Source: Paenibacillus sp. FSL R7-0345
GTDB lineage: Bacteria > Bacillota > Bacilli > Paenibacillales > Paenibacillaceae
DNA: 64,000 bases
Assembly: GCF_038595055.1 (NCBI RefSeq)
Contig: NZ_CP152002.1
Location: forward strand, 2,710,501-2,774,500
Direction of reading: 5' to 3'
Part shown: piece after piece, positions 26,953 to 33,992 of the stretch
Layout of the letters: every line of letters starts with the position of its first letter
How positions within the stretch are numbered: position 1 is the stretch's first letter
The notes under the pieces: generated by a model
What the model was told of the DNA's origin: nothing
What the model saw: the letters and a program-made list of their open reading frames with translations, nothing else
Database searches by the model: none
Made by a program: the position numbers and the translations under genes

Positions 26953-27300
26953 ATGCATCAACCGGAACAGGGCTTAAGCTGTATTGGAAAACTGACGGTG
27001 TCACAACAGGTTATATCGAAGATTGCCGGTATGGCTGTGCAGGAGACAGAGGCGGTTCAGGCGCTTGTGGAAGGCAGTACCAAACGAAAGAAGCGTGAGG
27101 AATTCTACAAAGCGATCAAGGTGAAAATCAGCGGCAGCGAGCTGTCTGTCCATCTTTTCCCGATTATCACCCTGGGCACTCCGCTTCACCAGCTGGCCCA
27201 GCTTCTGCAGCAGAGCATCAAGAGCCGGGTTGAAAAGCTGACCGGACTGCAGGTGACGGATGTAAACGTGACGGTGGTCGGTGTTGTTGCAGCACAGTAA
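26953..27300 (+). CDS. Asp23/Gls24 family envelope stress protein
   Basis: A 115-residue protein of the Asp23/Gls24 family (DUF322), membrane-associated factors tied to cell-envelope and alkaline stress. Seen: GKLTVSQQVISKIAGMAVQETEAVQALVEG at the N-terminus and the two-beta-strand end LTGLQVTDVNVTVVGVVAAQ. The start ATG 26953 is chosen because GAAGGAGGAAACAG lies just upstream; the in-frame ATG at 26929 has no ribosome site. It is probably cotranscribed with the AI-2E-family gene. Confidence 0.85.
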   Translation: MHQPEQGLSCIGKLTVSQQVISKIAGMAVQETEAVQALVEGSTKRKKREEFYKAIKVKISGSELSVHLFPIITLGTPLHQLAQLLQQSIKSRVEKLTGLQVTDVNVTVVGVVAAQ

Positions 27301-27326
27301 GGCACAAGTCATGCAGCAGCACAAAG

Positions 27327-27370
27327 AAGCGGCAGACTAAGGAGAAGAGTCTTCTCCCTGGCTGCCGCTT
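27327..27370. terminator. Terminator-like hairpin between convergent genes
   Basis: AAGCGGCAG and CTGCCGCTT enclose an inner GGAGAAGA/CTTCTCC stem. It has no long T tract, so it may work only weakly or in the minus direction for the kinase gene. Confidence 0.55.
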
Positions 27371-27384
27371 TGCTGCGCTTCCGT

Positions 27385-28812
27385 TTAGATTGGAATAGTG
27401 ATGGTAAATACCGTTGCTTCCAGCTTAGTGCCGGACAGCTCAAGGGTTCCTCCCATCCGTTCCGTATTCTTTCTGGCGATCGCCAGCCCCAGGCCTGTCC
27501 CGCCGGAGGCGGTTCTGGCTTCATCTCCCCGCACAAAGGGGTCAAAAATGGTGGACCGCAGCTCTTTAGCGATCCCGACGCCGTTATCGGCAATTTCGAT
27601 GACTACCGCATCCGGTCTTGGAGTCAGGCTGACCCGCAATGTCGTTCCCGGCGGATTGTAAGCCAGCGCATTGGCGGTCAGATTCTGGACCACCCGTGAC
27701 AGCAGCTCAGGGTCGAACTGGGCATAGACGTCGTGATCGGGTACTTCAAGCCGCAGGGTGAATTGCTTTTGTTCGATTTCCCCGTAAGCGCCGGCAATAA
27801 TCTCCCGCAGGAAATCGCCGAGCTCGTGACGCCCCATTTTCAGCAGAAAATCGGGAGAGTCCGTCTTGAGCAGCTCCATCATATTCTGGATCAGCCTCGT
27901 AACCTGGAAAGACTTGTTGTAAATGTAAAGTAAATATTTCCGCTGCCGCTCGGCATCTTCTACCCGGCCTTCATATAAAGCCTGCGCATAGCCCTGGATA
28001 CTGGTAATCGGCGTCTTGAGATCATGGGACAGATCCATAATCATCCGCTGCTTGCTGTCCTCAGCCCGCTGCTTGGCGACCGTGGTCCGCTCAATCATAT
28101 CCGCCATATAATTGAAGGTTTCAGCCATCTGCTCAAATTCCTTCTCGGCATGAACCGTAAGCCGGGTGCTGTAGTTACCCTGGATCATTTCCTTGAGTCC
28201 TTGAATAATCGTCTTCAGCGGTTTCAGGATCCGCCGGGCTACAGAATAGCTGTACGTAATAACCAGCATCAGCAGCAGCATGGCGCCAAGCATAATATAG
28301 AAGGTTACCGACTGGTTAAAATGAGACATGAACGGGTAGCTGTTAATCGTAATGTCGATACGGTCCCGGGGAAGCTTCAGCAGCAGCCAGCCTGAGGAGC
28401 CTTCCTGCTGATAATCTGCCAGGGACACGTAGTATGCCTGCTCCGGATCATTCTCAAGCAGCTTATACAGCTGCTCCTCCGTATAGCTCTGCGGATCATC
28501 CTGTTTACTGCCGATCACCTCGCGCACCCTCTTGCTGCTGTCCAGCACCTCCAGCCAGCCCTGGCTGCGCAGCAGCTTGGCCGTTTCCGGCCCGTTCTGC
28601 GGATTATCCAGATACCGGCTGGCTTGCGTCTTCAGATCAGGGTCAGCGAGCTGGTAATCCTGCAGCTTCTGGGCAACATCGAGCTGCATGAAAGCATAGG
28701 TGCCGAACACAATAACCATGACTGTAAACAGTACAATAAGCAGAAACCGCAGAAAATCAATCGCCAGCGATGCCTGCAGCGGCCGCTGCTGTCTAGTTTT
28801 CCGCAGGCGCAT
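27385..28812 (-). CDS. OmpR-partner sensor histidine kinase (HAMP, HisKA)
   Basis: A 475-residue membrane kinase. Membrane segments at about 18-40 (FLRFLLIVLFTVMVIVFGTYAF) and 170-190 flank an extracytoplasmic domain. A HAMP domain follows, then the H box MIMDLSHDLKTPITSIQGYAQALYEG (His about 262), N box NLTANALAYNPPG, G boxes DNGVGIAKEL and GGTGLGLAIARKNTERMGG. Its ATG lies inside the end of the response-regulator gene (20-base overlap), so it is translated from the same message. The signal is unknown; the neighbours (AI-2E permease, Asp23) would fit an envelope-stress role, but that is only inference from context. Confidence 0.93.
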   Translation of the reverse strand: MRLRKTRQQRPLQASLAIDFLRFLLIVLFTVMVIVFGTYAFMQLDVAQKLQDYQLADPDLKTQASRYLDNPQNGPETAKLLRSQGWLEVLDSSKRVREVIGSKQDDPQSYTEEQLYKLLENDPEQAYYVSLADYQQEGSSGWLLLKLPRDRIDITINSYPFMSHFNQSVTFYIMLGAMLLLMLVITYSYSVARRILKPLKTIIQGLKEMIQGNYSTRLTVHAEKEFEQMAETFNYMADMIERTTVAKQRAEDSKQRMIMDLSHDLKTPITSIQGYAQALYEGRVEDAERQRKYLLYIYNKSFQVTRLIQNMMELLKTDSPDFLLKMGRHELGDFLREIIAGAYGEIEQKQFTLRLEVPDHDVYAQFDPELLSRVVQNLTANALAYNPPGTTLRVSLTPRPDAVVIEIADNGVGIAKELRSTIFDPFVRGDEARTASGGTGLGLAIARKNTERMGGTLELSGTKLEATVFTITIPI

Positions 28813-29503
28813 TGATTTTGTACCCCAGTCCGCGGATCGTTTTCAGATATTCCGGCTTTTTGGAATCACGTTCAATCTTCTCGCGGATGTTGCTGATATG
28901 CACCATAATGCTGTTATCCTCGTACATGTAGAAATCCTCCCACACGGCTTCATAGATCCGTTTGCGGGTGAAGACCCGGCCCGGCTCCTCCATCATCAGC
29001 TTGAGGATTTTGTATTCGGTAGAGGTCAGCATCACAGGCTCGCCGGATACATACAGCATACATTCATTTAGATCCAGAGTGAGCGCGCCCAGCACAAGCT
29101 GCTTCACCTCAGGCTCCTGCGGAAGTGCAGGCACATCAAAATGATGGACCCGCCGCAGCAGGGCATTTACTCTCGCGACAACCTCCAGCGGATTGAAGGG
29201 TTTGGCGATGTAGTCGTCAGCACCAAGCTCAAGCCCCAGTATCTTGTCGTGATCCTGGCTTTTGGCCGATAAGAACAGTACGGGGAAGTGGTAGGTTCCG
29301 CGGATGCTTTTCAGCAGCTGAAGCCCGTCCATCCCCGGCATCATAATATCGAGAATCGCCAGGTCGACAGACTGCTCCTTAATCAGCTGCTGCGCCTCAA
29401 GACCCGATGAGGCGCTTAGAATATGGTAGTCTTTTTCAAGATAAAGCTGCAGCAGTTCAACAATTTCAGGCTCGTCATCAGCAATCAGTATCGTATATAT
29501 AAT
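28793..29503 (-). CDS. OmpR-family response regulator, apparent ATT start
   Basis: A 236-residue two-domain regulator. Receiver: IADDEP near the N-terminus, phosphoacceptor Asp in LAILDIMMPGMDGL (about 53), Lys in DDYIAKPFNP. The winged-helix domain has LTSTEYKILKLMMEEPGRVFTRKRIYEAVW and ends TIRGLGYKINAPAEN. The receiver sequence is intact back to base 29503, but there is no ATG, GTG or TTG at its start. The only codon correctly placed (six bases after AGGGG) is ATT at 29501-29503, giving M-I-Y-T-I-L-I-A-D-D; a TGA is two codons upstream of it. Either a rare ATT start is used or a small indel hides the true start. A start at ATG 29344 would lose most of the receiver. Confidence 0.85.
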   Translation of the reverse strand: MIYTILIADDEPEIVELLQLYLEKDYHILSASSGLEAQQLIKEQSVDLAILDIMMPGMDGLQLLKSIRGTYHFPVLFLSAKSQDHDKILGLELGADDYIAKPFNPLEVVARVNALLRRVHHFDVPALPQEPEVKQLVLGALTLDLNECMLYVSGEPVMLTSTEYKILKLMMEEPGRVFTRKRIYEAVWEDFYMYEDNSIMVHISNIREKIERDSKKPEYLKTIRGLGYKINAPAEN

Positions 29504-29586
29504 CCATCACCCCTGGCCAGTATAGCGGTCTAATCTTTATCTATTCTAAACCAAATCTAAGGTTTGGATAAAGTTTTGGCCTGCGG

Positions 29587-30438
29587 CTATCCGCCGAGCA
29601 CTTCTTTTCTCAGTCCCAGCAGCCACTCTGCCGATTGCTTCATGAACGCCAGCTGATCCTGCGCCCCGAAATGCTCGATGACGAAGGTGTCATCATAACC
29701 GCTGTTCAGCAGCTCCGTTACAAGCTCCCGCATTGGAATGCAGCCGCTCCCGGCAGGGATAGCATACATAGCACGGCCGTCAACCGTCAGCTTAGGCTCC
29801 TCACCGACGTGGATTTCAAACGTCCGGTCTTTGCAGTGGACGTAGCCGATATGAGGTCTGCAGCGGGCGTAGGCTTCCAGAACATCTTCTCCGCTGTACA
29901 GAAAATTACCGGTATCAAAGAAGCAGGACAGCTCCGGGATTTCTTCAATAAAAGACAGCAGCTGCGCTGTTGTGGCAAACGGTGCCCTGGCATCATCAAA
30001 ATCCTCCATTCCGACCATGATCTCCAGCGGCTTGGCATATGCGCACATAGCAGCTACGGCGTCCTTCATTAACCGCACACTTTGCTGATATTCCCCGGAA
30101 GCCGGGTCCTGTTCATGCTCCCCGAGAAAGCCCGGAATAACCAGCACACGCGAAGCCCCGGCCCGGCTGGCCATGGACAGAAAGGCGGTAATCTGCTCCT
30201 TCTTCACTTCACTGCTGCTAATGTGTCCAAAATCAAAGAAGCCGTACATGCAGCTAACCGTTAGCCCGGTCTTCTCCAGCAGCGGCAGGATAGATGCTTC
30301 CTCTGCCTTGAAACGGTTTGCGTCCATCTCCAGCGCGTCAATGCCGAAGCCTTTAACGAGTGTGCAGACTTCTTCCAGGCTTAAGCCGCTCTGTCCGGCA
30401 GCGTCACGGATATGTTCATAGAATACAGATAGTTTCAT
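29587..30438 (-). CDS. Sugar phosphate isomerase/epimerase family protein (TIM barrel)
   Basis: A 283-residue xylose-isomerase-like TIM-barrel protein, related to IolE/IolI, hydroxypyruvate isomerase and keto-sugar epimerases. Barrel strands seen: MKLSVFYEHI, IDALEMDANRFK, VSCMYGFFDFGH, ASRVLVIPGFLGE, IMVGMEDFDDAR, LSCFFDTGNFLYSG, IGYVHCKDR and DTFVIEHFG. The Glu, Asp, His and Glu residues on these strands match the metal-binding positions of the family. The ATG at 30438 has AAGGAGACAC upstream; the in-frame extension to 30555 looks non-coding. The substrate is not known. It is a distant paralogue of the protein at 51571. Confidence 0.82.
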   Translation of the reverse strand: MKLSVFYEHIRDAAGQSGLSLEEVCTLVKGFGIDALEMDANRFKAEEASILPLLEKTGLTVSCMYGFFDFGHISSSEVKKEQITAFLSMASRAGASRVLVIPGFLGEHEQDPASGEYQQSVRLMKDAVAAMCAYAKPLEIMVGMEDFDDARAPFATTAQLLSFIEEIPELSCFFDTGNFLYSGEDVLEAYARCRPHIGYVHCKDRTFEIHVGEEPKLTVDGRAMYAIPAGSGCIPMRELVTELLNSGYDDTFVIEHFGAQDQLAFMKQSAEWLLGLRKEVLGG

Positions 30439-30738
30439 TGTTGTGTCTCCTTGTAGGGTTGGATTATTTTGTGGCGGTGAATCGCTTTCATTAGTTTCGT
30501 TAGAGGGTTCTATATTGATCTCCTTAAATCTATGCTCCGGCCCAAGCGTTGTCAATAAGTCTGGTGGACAGCCTTGGCCGGATTCCTGTCATAATGCAGC
30601 CGGAAAGGATATACAATGCAAAGAGGTGGAAATAAAGCGGTTTCGTAACTCAGCTCCTGCTACAACAACGATTTCAAAGGCACGTTACGCGCGGCGTGTA
30701 TTGAAATAGGCAGCTATCCGAAAAACTTTAGGAGGAAT

Positions 30739-31980
30739 ATGATGCGTAGAAGGAAATGGGCAGCGCTGTTTATGACTCTGGCACTTCTGATTACATTATT
30801 TCCGGCAGGAAAGGCGGCTGATGCCGCCGCAAGCTGGAATCTGGTGTGGAGCGATGAATTCAACGGAACATCGCTCAATACGGCGGACTGGACAGCTGAG
30901 ATCGGTACCGGCAGCAGCGGCTGGGGGAATAACGAGCTGCAGTATTATACGAACCGTTCGCAGAACCTGCAGGTAACAGGCGGCAATCTCGTTATTACCG
31001 CCCAGAAGGAATCGTATAACGGCAGCAGCTATACCTCTGCCCGTATTAAGACGCAAGGCAAGAAGAGCTTCACTTACGGTAAAATTGAAGCCCGGATGAA
31101 GCTGCCTTCAGGCCAGGGCATATGGCCGGCCTTCTGGATGCTTGGCTCCAATCTGGATACGGTAAGCTGGCCGAAAAGCGGCGAGATCGACATTATGGAG
31201 CGGGTGAATAATAACGCTTATGTAAACGGCACCGTTCATTGGGATGCAAACGGCCATGCCGAGTATGGCAAGGTATCCGGAAATCTCGACTTCTCGCAGT
31301 ATCATGTGTACAGCGTCGAGTGGGATGCCAAATACATCAGATGGTACGTGGACGGCAGCCTGTTTAATGAATTTTACATTGAAAATAATACCGGGAACAC
31401 TGAGGAGTTCCAGAAGCCGTTCTTCCTGCTGCTGAATCTTGCGGTAGGCGGCAACTGGCCGGGCAGCCCGAATGCCTCGACTGCCTTCCCGGCACAGATG
31501 TCGGTGGATTATGTGCGGGTCTATCAGGCAGCTTCGGCATCAAGCATTATCAGCGGGGGCGTGTATACCTTTGCCTCGAAGGCAAGCGGTAAGGTCATGG
31601 ATGTGGTAGAGGTATCAACAGCAGCCGGCGCCAAGATCCAGCAATGGACTAAATATACTGCCGCTAACCAGCAGTTCAGGGTAGACAGCACAGGTGACGG
31701 ATACTATAAACTCACTGCAGTACACAGCGGCAAGGTACTCGATGTTCCGAACTCCTCCACTGCTACGGGAGTTCAGCTGCAGCAGTGGACCGATAACGGG
31801 ACGGATGCGCAGAAATGGCGGATTGTCGATGTTGGCGGAGGCTACTATAAGCTGATTTCCAAGGTGAGCGGCCTGGCAGTGGATGTATCCGGCTCTTCTA
31901 CGGCCGATGGTGCGGCAGTGCAGCAGTGGACCGATAACGGAACGGATGCGCAGAAATGGGCCTTGACCAAGGTGAACTGA
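30739..31980 (+). CDS. Secreted GH16 beta-glucanase with C-terminal ricin-type (CBM13) domain
   Basis: A 413-residue exported enzyme. A signal peptide occupies about 1-30 (RRRKWAALFMTLALLITLFPAG, cleavage near ADAAA). The GH16 jelly roll spans about 33-265, with the catalytic motif GEIDIMER giving nucleophile Glu 149, Asp 151 and acid/base Glu 154, and WNLVWSDEFNG and GGNWPG as family landmarks. A beta-trefoil lectin domain (about 272-413) shows three QQW repeats (IQQWTKY, LQQWTDN, VQQWTDN). It probably cleaves laminarin or mixed-linkage beta-glucan outside the cell. It has TAGGAGGAAT before ATG 30739. The 300-base upstream gap holds no gene; it contains only promoter-scale AT-rich stretches. 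Confidence 0.95.
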   Translation: MMRRRKWAALFMTLALLITLFPAGKAADAAASWNLVWSDEFNGTSLNTADWTAEIGTGSSGWGNNELQYYTNRSQNLQVTGGNLVITAQKESYNGSSYTSARIKTQGKKSFTYGKIEARMKLPSGQGIWPAFWMLGSNLDTVSWPKSGEIDIMERVNNNAYVNGTVHWDANGHAEYGKVSGNLDFSQYHVYSVEWDAKYIRWYVDGSLFNEFYIENNTGNTEEFQKPFFLLLNLAVGGNWPGSPNASTAFPAQMSVDYVRVYQAASASSIISGGVYTFASKASGKVMDVVEVSTAAGAKIQQWTKYTAANQQFRVDSTGDGYYKLTAVHSGKVLDVPNSSTATGVQLQQWTDNGTDAQKWRIVDVGGGYYKLISKVSGLAVDVSGSSTADGAAVQQWTDNGTDAQKWALTKVN

Positions 31981-32051
31981 CGCAGTTTCCGGGAAAGAGG
32001 TACTGTCAGGTTGAATAGTTTCGTTTTTTTTAGCGGCAGCAGGCATGTCTA

Positions 32052-32082
32052 CGAAAAAACACACCGGACGGTGTGTTTTTCG
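32052..32082. terminator. Bidirectional intrinsic terminator
   Basis: AAAAACACACC, loop GGAC, GGTGTGTTTTT. It is flanked by A and T tracts, so it can stop the GH16 gene and the convergent membrane-protein gene. Confidence 0.85.
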
Positions 32083-32102
32083 CTGTTTATACGGCTGTCT
32101 TG

Positions 32103-32654
32103 TTAAGCGGATATTTTCGTTTTTTCTCTGCGCGGCCAGAGGAAATAGGAGCCCGCGATCAGCAGATCAATGCCGACAACGATTGTCCAGATGCCGAGAA
32201 TACTTTGCAATGCTTCTGTACGGGACGGGTCATCAATCCAGACAATCAGACCGTAGAGGAGCCCGGCTCCCAGCAGAAAAGCTAACAGATGCATTAGCCA
32301 GCTTTTGAAGTAATGCAGCGCATGGTCACGGCCGGTACGCTTGAGCGGGGGCGGGCCCTGCTTGGTGACATAGTAACGAAAGCGTTCGTCTGCCCAGCGG
32401 ATCATGCTTTTGCCGAAAACAACTGAAACGGAAATATAGACGGCCGCCAGTGCATGGGCAATGGTAGCCGTTGCACCGTTAGACAGGTCTACTCCCGCAA
32501 TAACCAGGAGTACTAGATCCATCAGCGGAGTCAGGGCAAGGAAGAAGAAGCCAAGTCTCTTGCGCTTGAAGAGATAACGTACGCTCAGACCGGTAATAAT
32601 GACAACCCAGAACAGGATTTCACAGGCGACAATGGCCCAAGCTACAACATTCAT
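32103..32654 (-). CDS. Integral membrane protein of unknown function
   Basis: A 183-residue protein with four to five membrane segments: about 2-22 (VVAWAIVACEILFWVVIITGLSV), 35-55 (LGFFFLALTPLMDLVLLVIAG), 65-82, 122-142 (WLMHLLAFLLGAGLLYGLIVW) and 155-175. A charged loop (KSMIRWADERFRYYVTKQGPPPLKRTGRD) lies in the middle. I do not recognise a characterised family. The ATG at 32654 has GAGGT about nine bases upstream. It is divergent from a TetR-type regulator with twin operator-like palindromes between them, so it is probably the regulator's target. Confidence 0.7.
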   Translation of the reverse strand: MNVVAWAIVACEILFWVVIITGLSVRYLFKRKRLGFFFLALTPLMDLVLLVIAGVDLSNGATATIAHALAAVYISVSVVFGKSMIRWADERFRYYVTKQGPPPLKRTGRDHALHYFKSWLMHLLAFLLGAGLLYGLIVWIDDPSRTEALQSILGIWTIVVGIDLLIAGSYFLWPRREKTKISA

Positions 32655-32684
32655 ATCGCACCTCATGTACACAATTTTTTAACA

Positions 32685-32699
32685 GGACAACCGTTCTCC
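32685..32699. promoter_or_regulatory. Operator-like palindrome 1 for the TetR-type regulator
   Basis: GGACAACCGTTCTCC, an imperfect palindrome with arms GGA.AAC and GTT.TCC around a central C. It shares ACAACCGT with the second palindrome 54 bases away. It lies 31 bases upstream of the membrane-protein start. Confidence 0.5.
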
Positions 32700-32737
32700 A
32701 GGGGGGATTAATGAGATTATAGCAGCAGTTTTTAAAT

Positions 32738-32754
32738 AATACAACCGTACTATT
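32738..32754. promoter_or_regulatory. Operator-like palindrome 2 for the TetR-type regulator
   Basis: AATACAACCGTACTATT, arms AATA/TATT around the same ACAACCGT core as palindrome 1. It overlaps the AT-rich promoter region just upstream of the TetR start, which fits autoregulation. Confidence 0.5.
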
Positions 32755-32794
32755 TAAATTGCGGCAGATGCTTGCTGTATGCTACAATACGGAC

Positions 32795-33382
32795 ATGCCA
32801 AAAATAGTAGATCATTCTGAGCGGAAATCACATATTGCCGAAGCTACCTGGCGTGTCATCCTGAAGGAGGGCATGAAGGGGGCGACGGTACGCAGAATCG
32901 CGCAGGAGGCCGGCGTTTCGCTGGGAGCCCTGCGGCATTATTTCACTACACAGCACGAGCTGCTTGCTTTTGCCATGAAGCTTGTCAGCGACCGGGCCAA
33001 TGCCCGGATCAAAGGGGTTGTTGCACTCGGCCTACCGCCGAAAGAGCTGGTAACCAGGGTACTTATGGAGTTGCTTCCTTTAGATGAAAATTCAATGGCG
33101 GAAATGGAGGTCTGGTTCGCGTTTGTGTTTCACCTTAAGTATGCGGATGAGGATTACGGCGGACTGAACGATGGCATCTACCCGGGGATTGTCAATCTGC
33201 TTGGCCATCTGGAGAAGGAAGGACTGCTGCGGGAGAGGCTGGATATGAACAACGAAGCAGAGCGCCTGTACGCTCTGCTTGACGGCTTGGCTCTGCACGC
33301 GCTGCTGGAGCCCGGCCGCCTCGACAGGGAGCGGATCCTCCGCGTGCTGCACAGCCACATGGATTCTATCTGCAGGGAATAA
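32795..33382 (+). CDS. TetR-family transcriptional regulator
   Basis: A 195-residue repressor. The N-terminal helix-turn-helix (about 8-55) reads RKSHIAEATWRVILKEGMKGATVRRIAQEAGVSLGALRHYFTTQHELLAFAM, the TetR pattern. The helical C-terminal half (about 60-195) is a ligand-binding and dimerisation domain, resembling BetI/PksA-like regulators. ATG 32795 is chosen as it gives the normal short lead-in; an in-frame TTG at 32759 lies in the promoter palindrome. The ribosome site is weak, so the message may be nearly leaderless. It is divergent from the membrane protein at 32654, its likely target. Confidence 0.88.
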   Translation: MPKIVDHSERKSHIAEATWRVILKEGMKGATVRRIAQEAGVSLGALRHYFTTQHELLAFAMKLVSDRANARIKGVVALGLPPKELVTRVLMELLPLDENSMAEMEVWFAFVFHLKYADEDYGGLNDGIYPGIVNLLGHLEKEGLLRERLDMNNEAERLYALLDGLALHALLEPGRLDRERILRVLHSHMDSICRE

Positions 33383-33414
33383 GGTAGCCGGTGCGGCGGG
33401 AGAGGATGGCAGTC

Positions 33415-33720
33415 AAAGGGAAAAATCCCTTTGGTTGAGGTGAAAACGAGCGGGAGAGAGGAATTAAAGGGAAAAATCCCTTTGATTGAGGCGAAAACGA
33501 GCTGGAGAGAGAAATCAAAGGGAAAAATCCCTTTGATTGAGGTGAAAACGAGCGGGAGAGAGAAATCAAAGGGAAAAATCCCTTTGATTGAGGTGAAAAC
33601 GAGCGGGAGAGAGGAATCAAAGGGAAAAATCCCTTTGATTGAGGCGAAAACGAGCTGGAGAGAGAAATCAAAGGGAAAAATCCCTTTGATTGAGGTGAAA
33701 AGGAGCGGGAGAGAGGAAAA
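33415..33720. repeat. 51-base-period palindromic tandem array (array B), six units
   Basis: Six units start at 33415, 33466, 33517, 33568, 33619 and 33670, exactly 51 bases apart. Each begins with the hairpin AAAGGGA / TCCCTTT around AAAA, then G-R-T-T and a purine-rich 29-base tail (GAGGTGAAAACGAGCGGGAG-like). The layout copies array A at 14132, and the stem differs by one base on each arm so that pairing is kept (GGC/GCC against GGG/CCC). The frame stays open only because 51 is divisible by three. It lies between two convergent genes, in a 610-base gap without a convincing gene. Confidence 0.92.
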
Positions 33721-33760
33721 GGTTACTTATATCTCCCCGCCCCATGTTACTACGTTTAAA

Positions 33761-33923
33761 GCACGCACCATGCACTATGCACCACGCACTATGCACCACG
33801 TACTATGCACCGCACACCGCATACCGCATACCGCACACCGCATACCGCACACCGCACACCGCATACCGCATACCGCACACCGCATACCGCACACCGCACA
33901 CCGCACACTGCACACTGCACACC
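33761..33923. repeat. Heptanucleotide tandem repeat
   Basis: About 160 bases of CACCGCA / TACCGCA-type 7-base units, degenerating at the left into GCACCACGCACTATGC-type copies and at the right into CACTGCA copies. It directly follows array B in the same intergenic gap. Such repeats are prone to slippage and should vary in length between strains. Confidence 0.88.
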
Positions 33924-33992
33924 TATCTGGCTCCTTATCCCATCCAATATCCCATCCTCAATATCCGGCTCTCATCTGCGCTCCCGCCGTCG

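Noticed and set aside
29505..29507. ATG at 29507-29505 as start of the response regulator
   Set aside because: It is out of frame with the receiver domain and ends after nine codons; usable only if a base is missing in the sequence.
30476..30492. cre-like site TGAATCGCTTTCA near the GH16 promoter
   Set aside because: One base too short for the CcpA consensus spacing, so not listed as a site.
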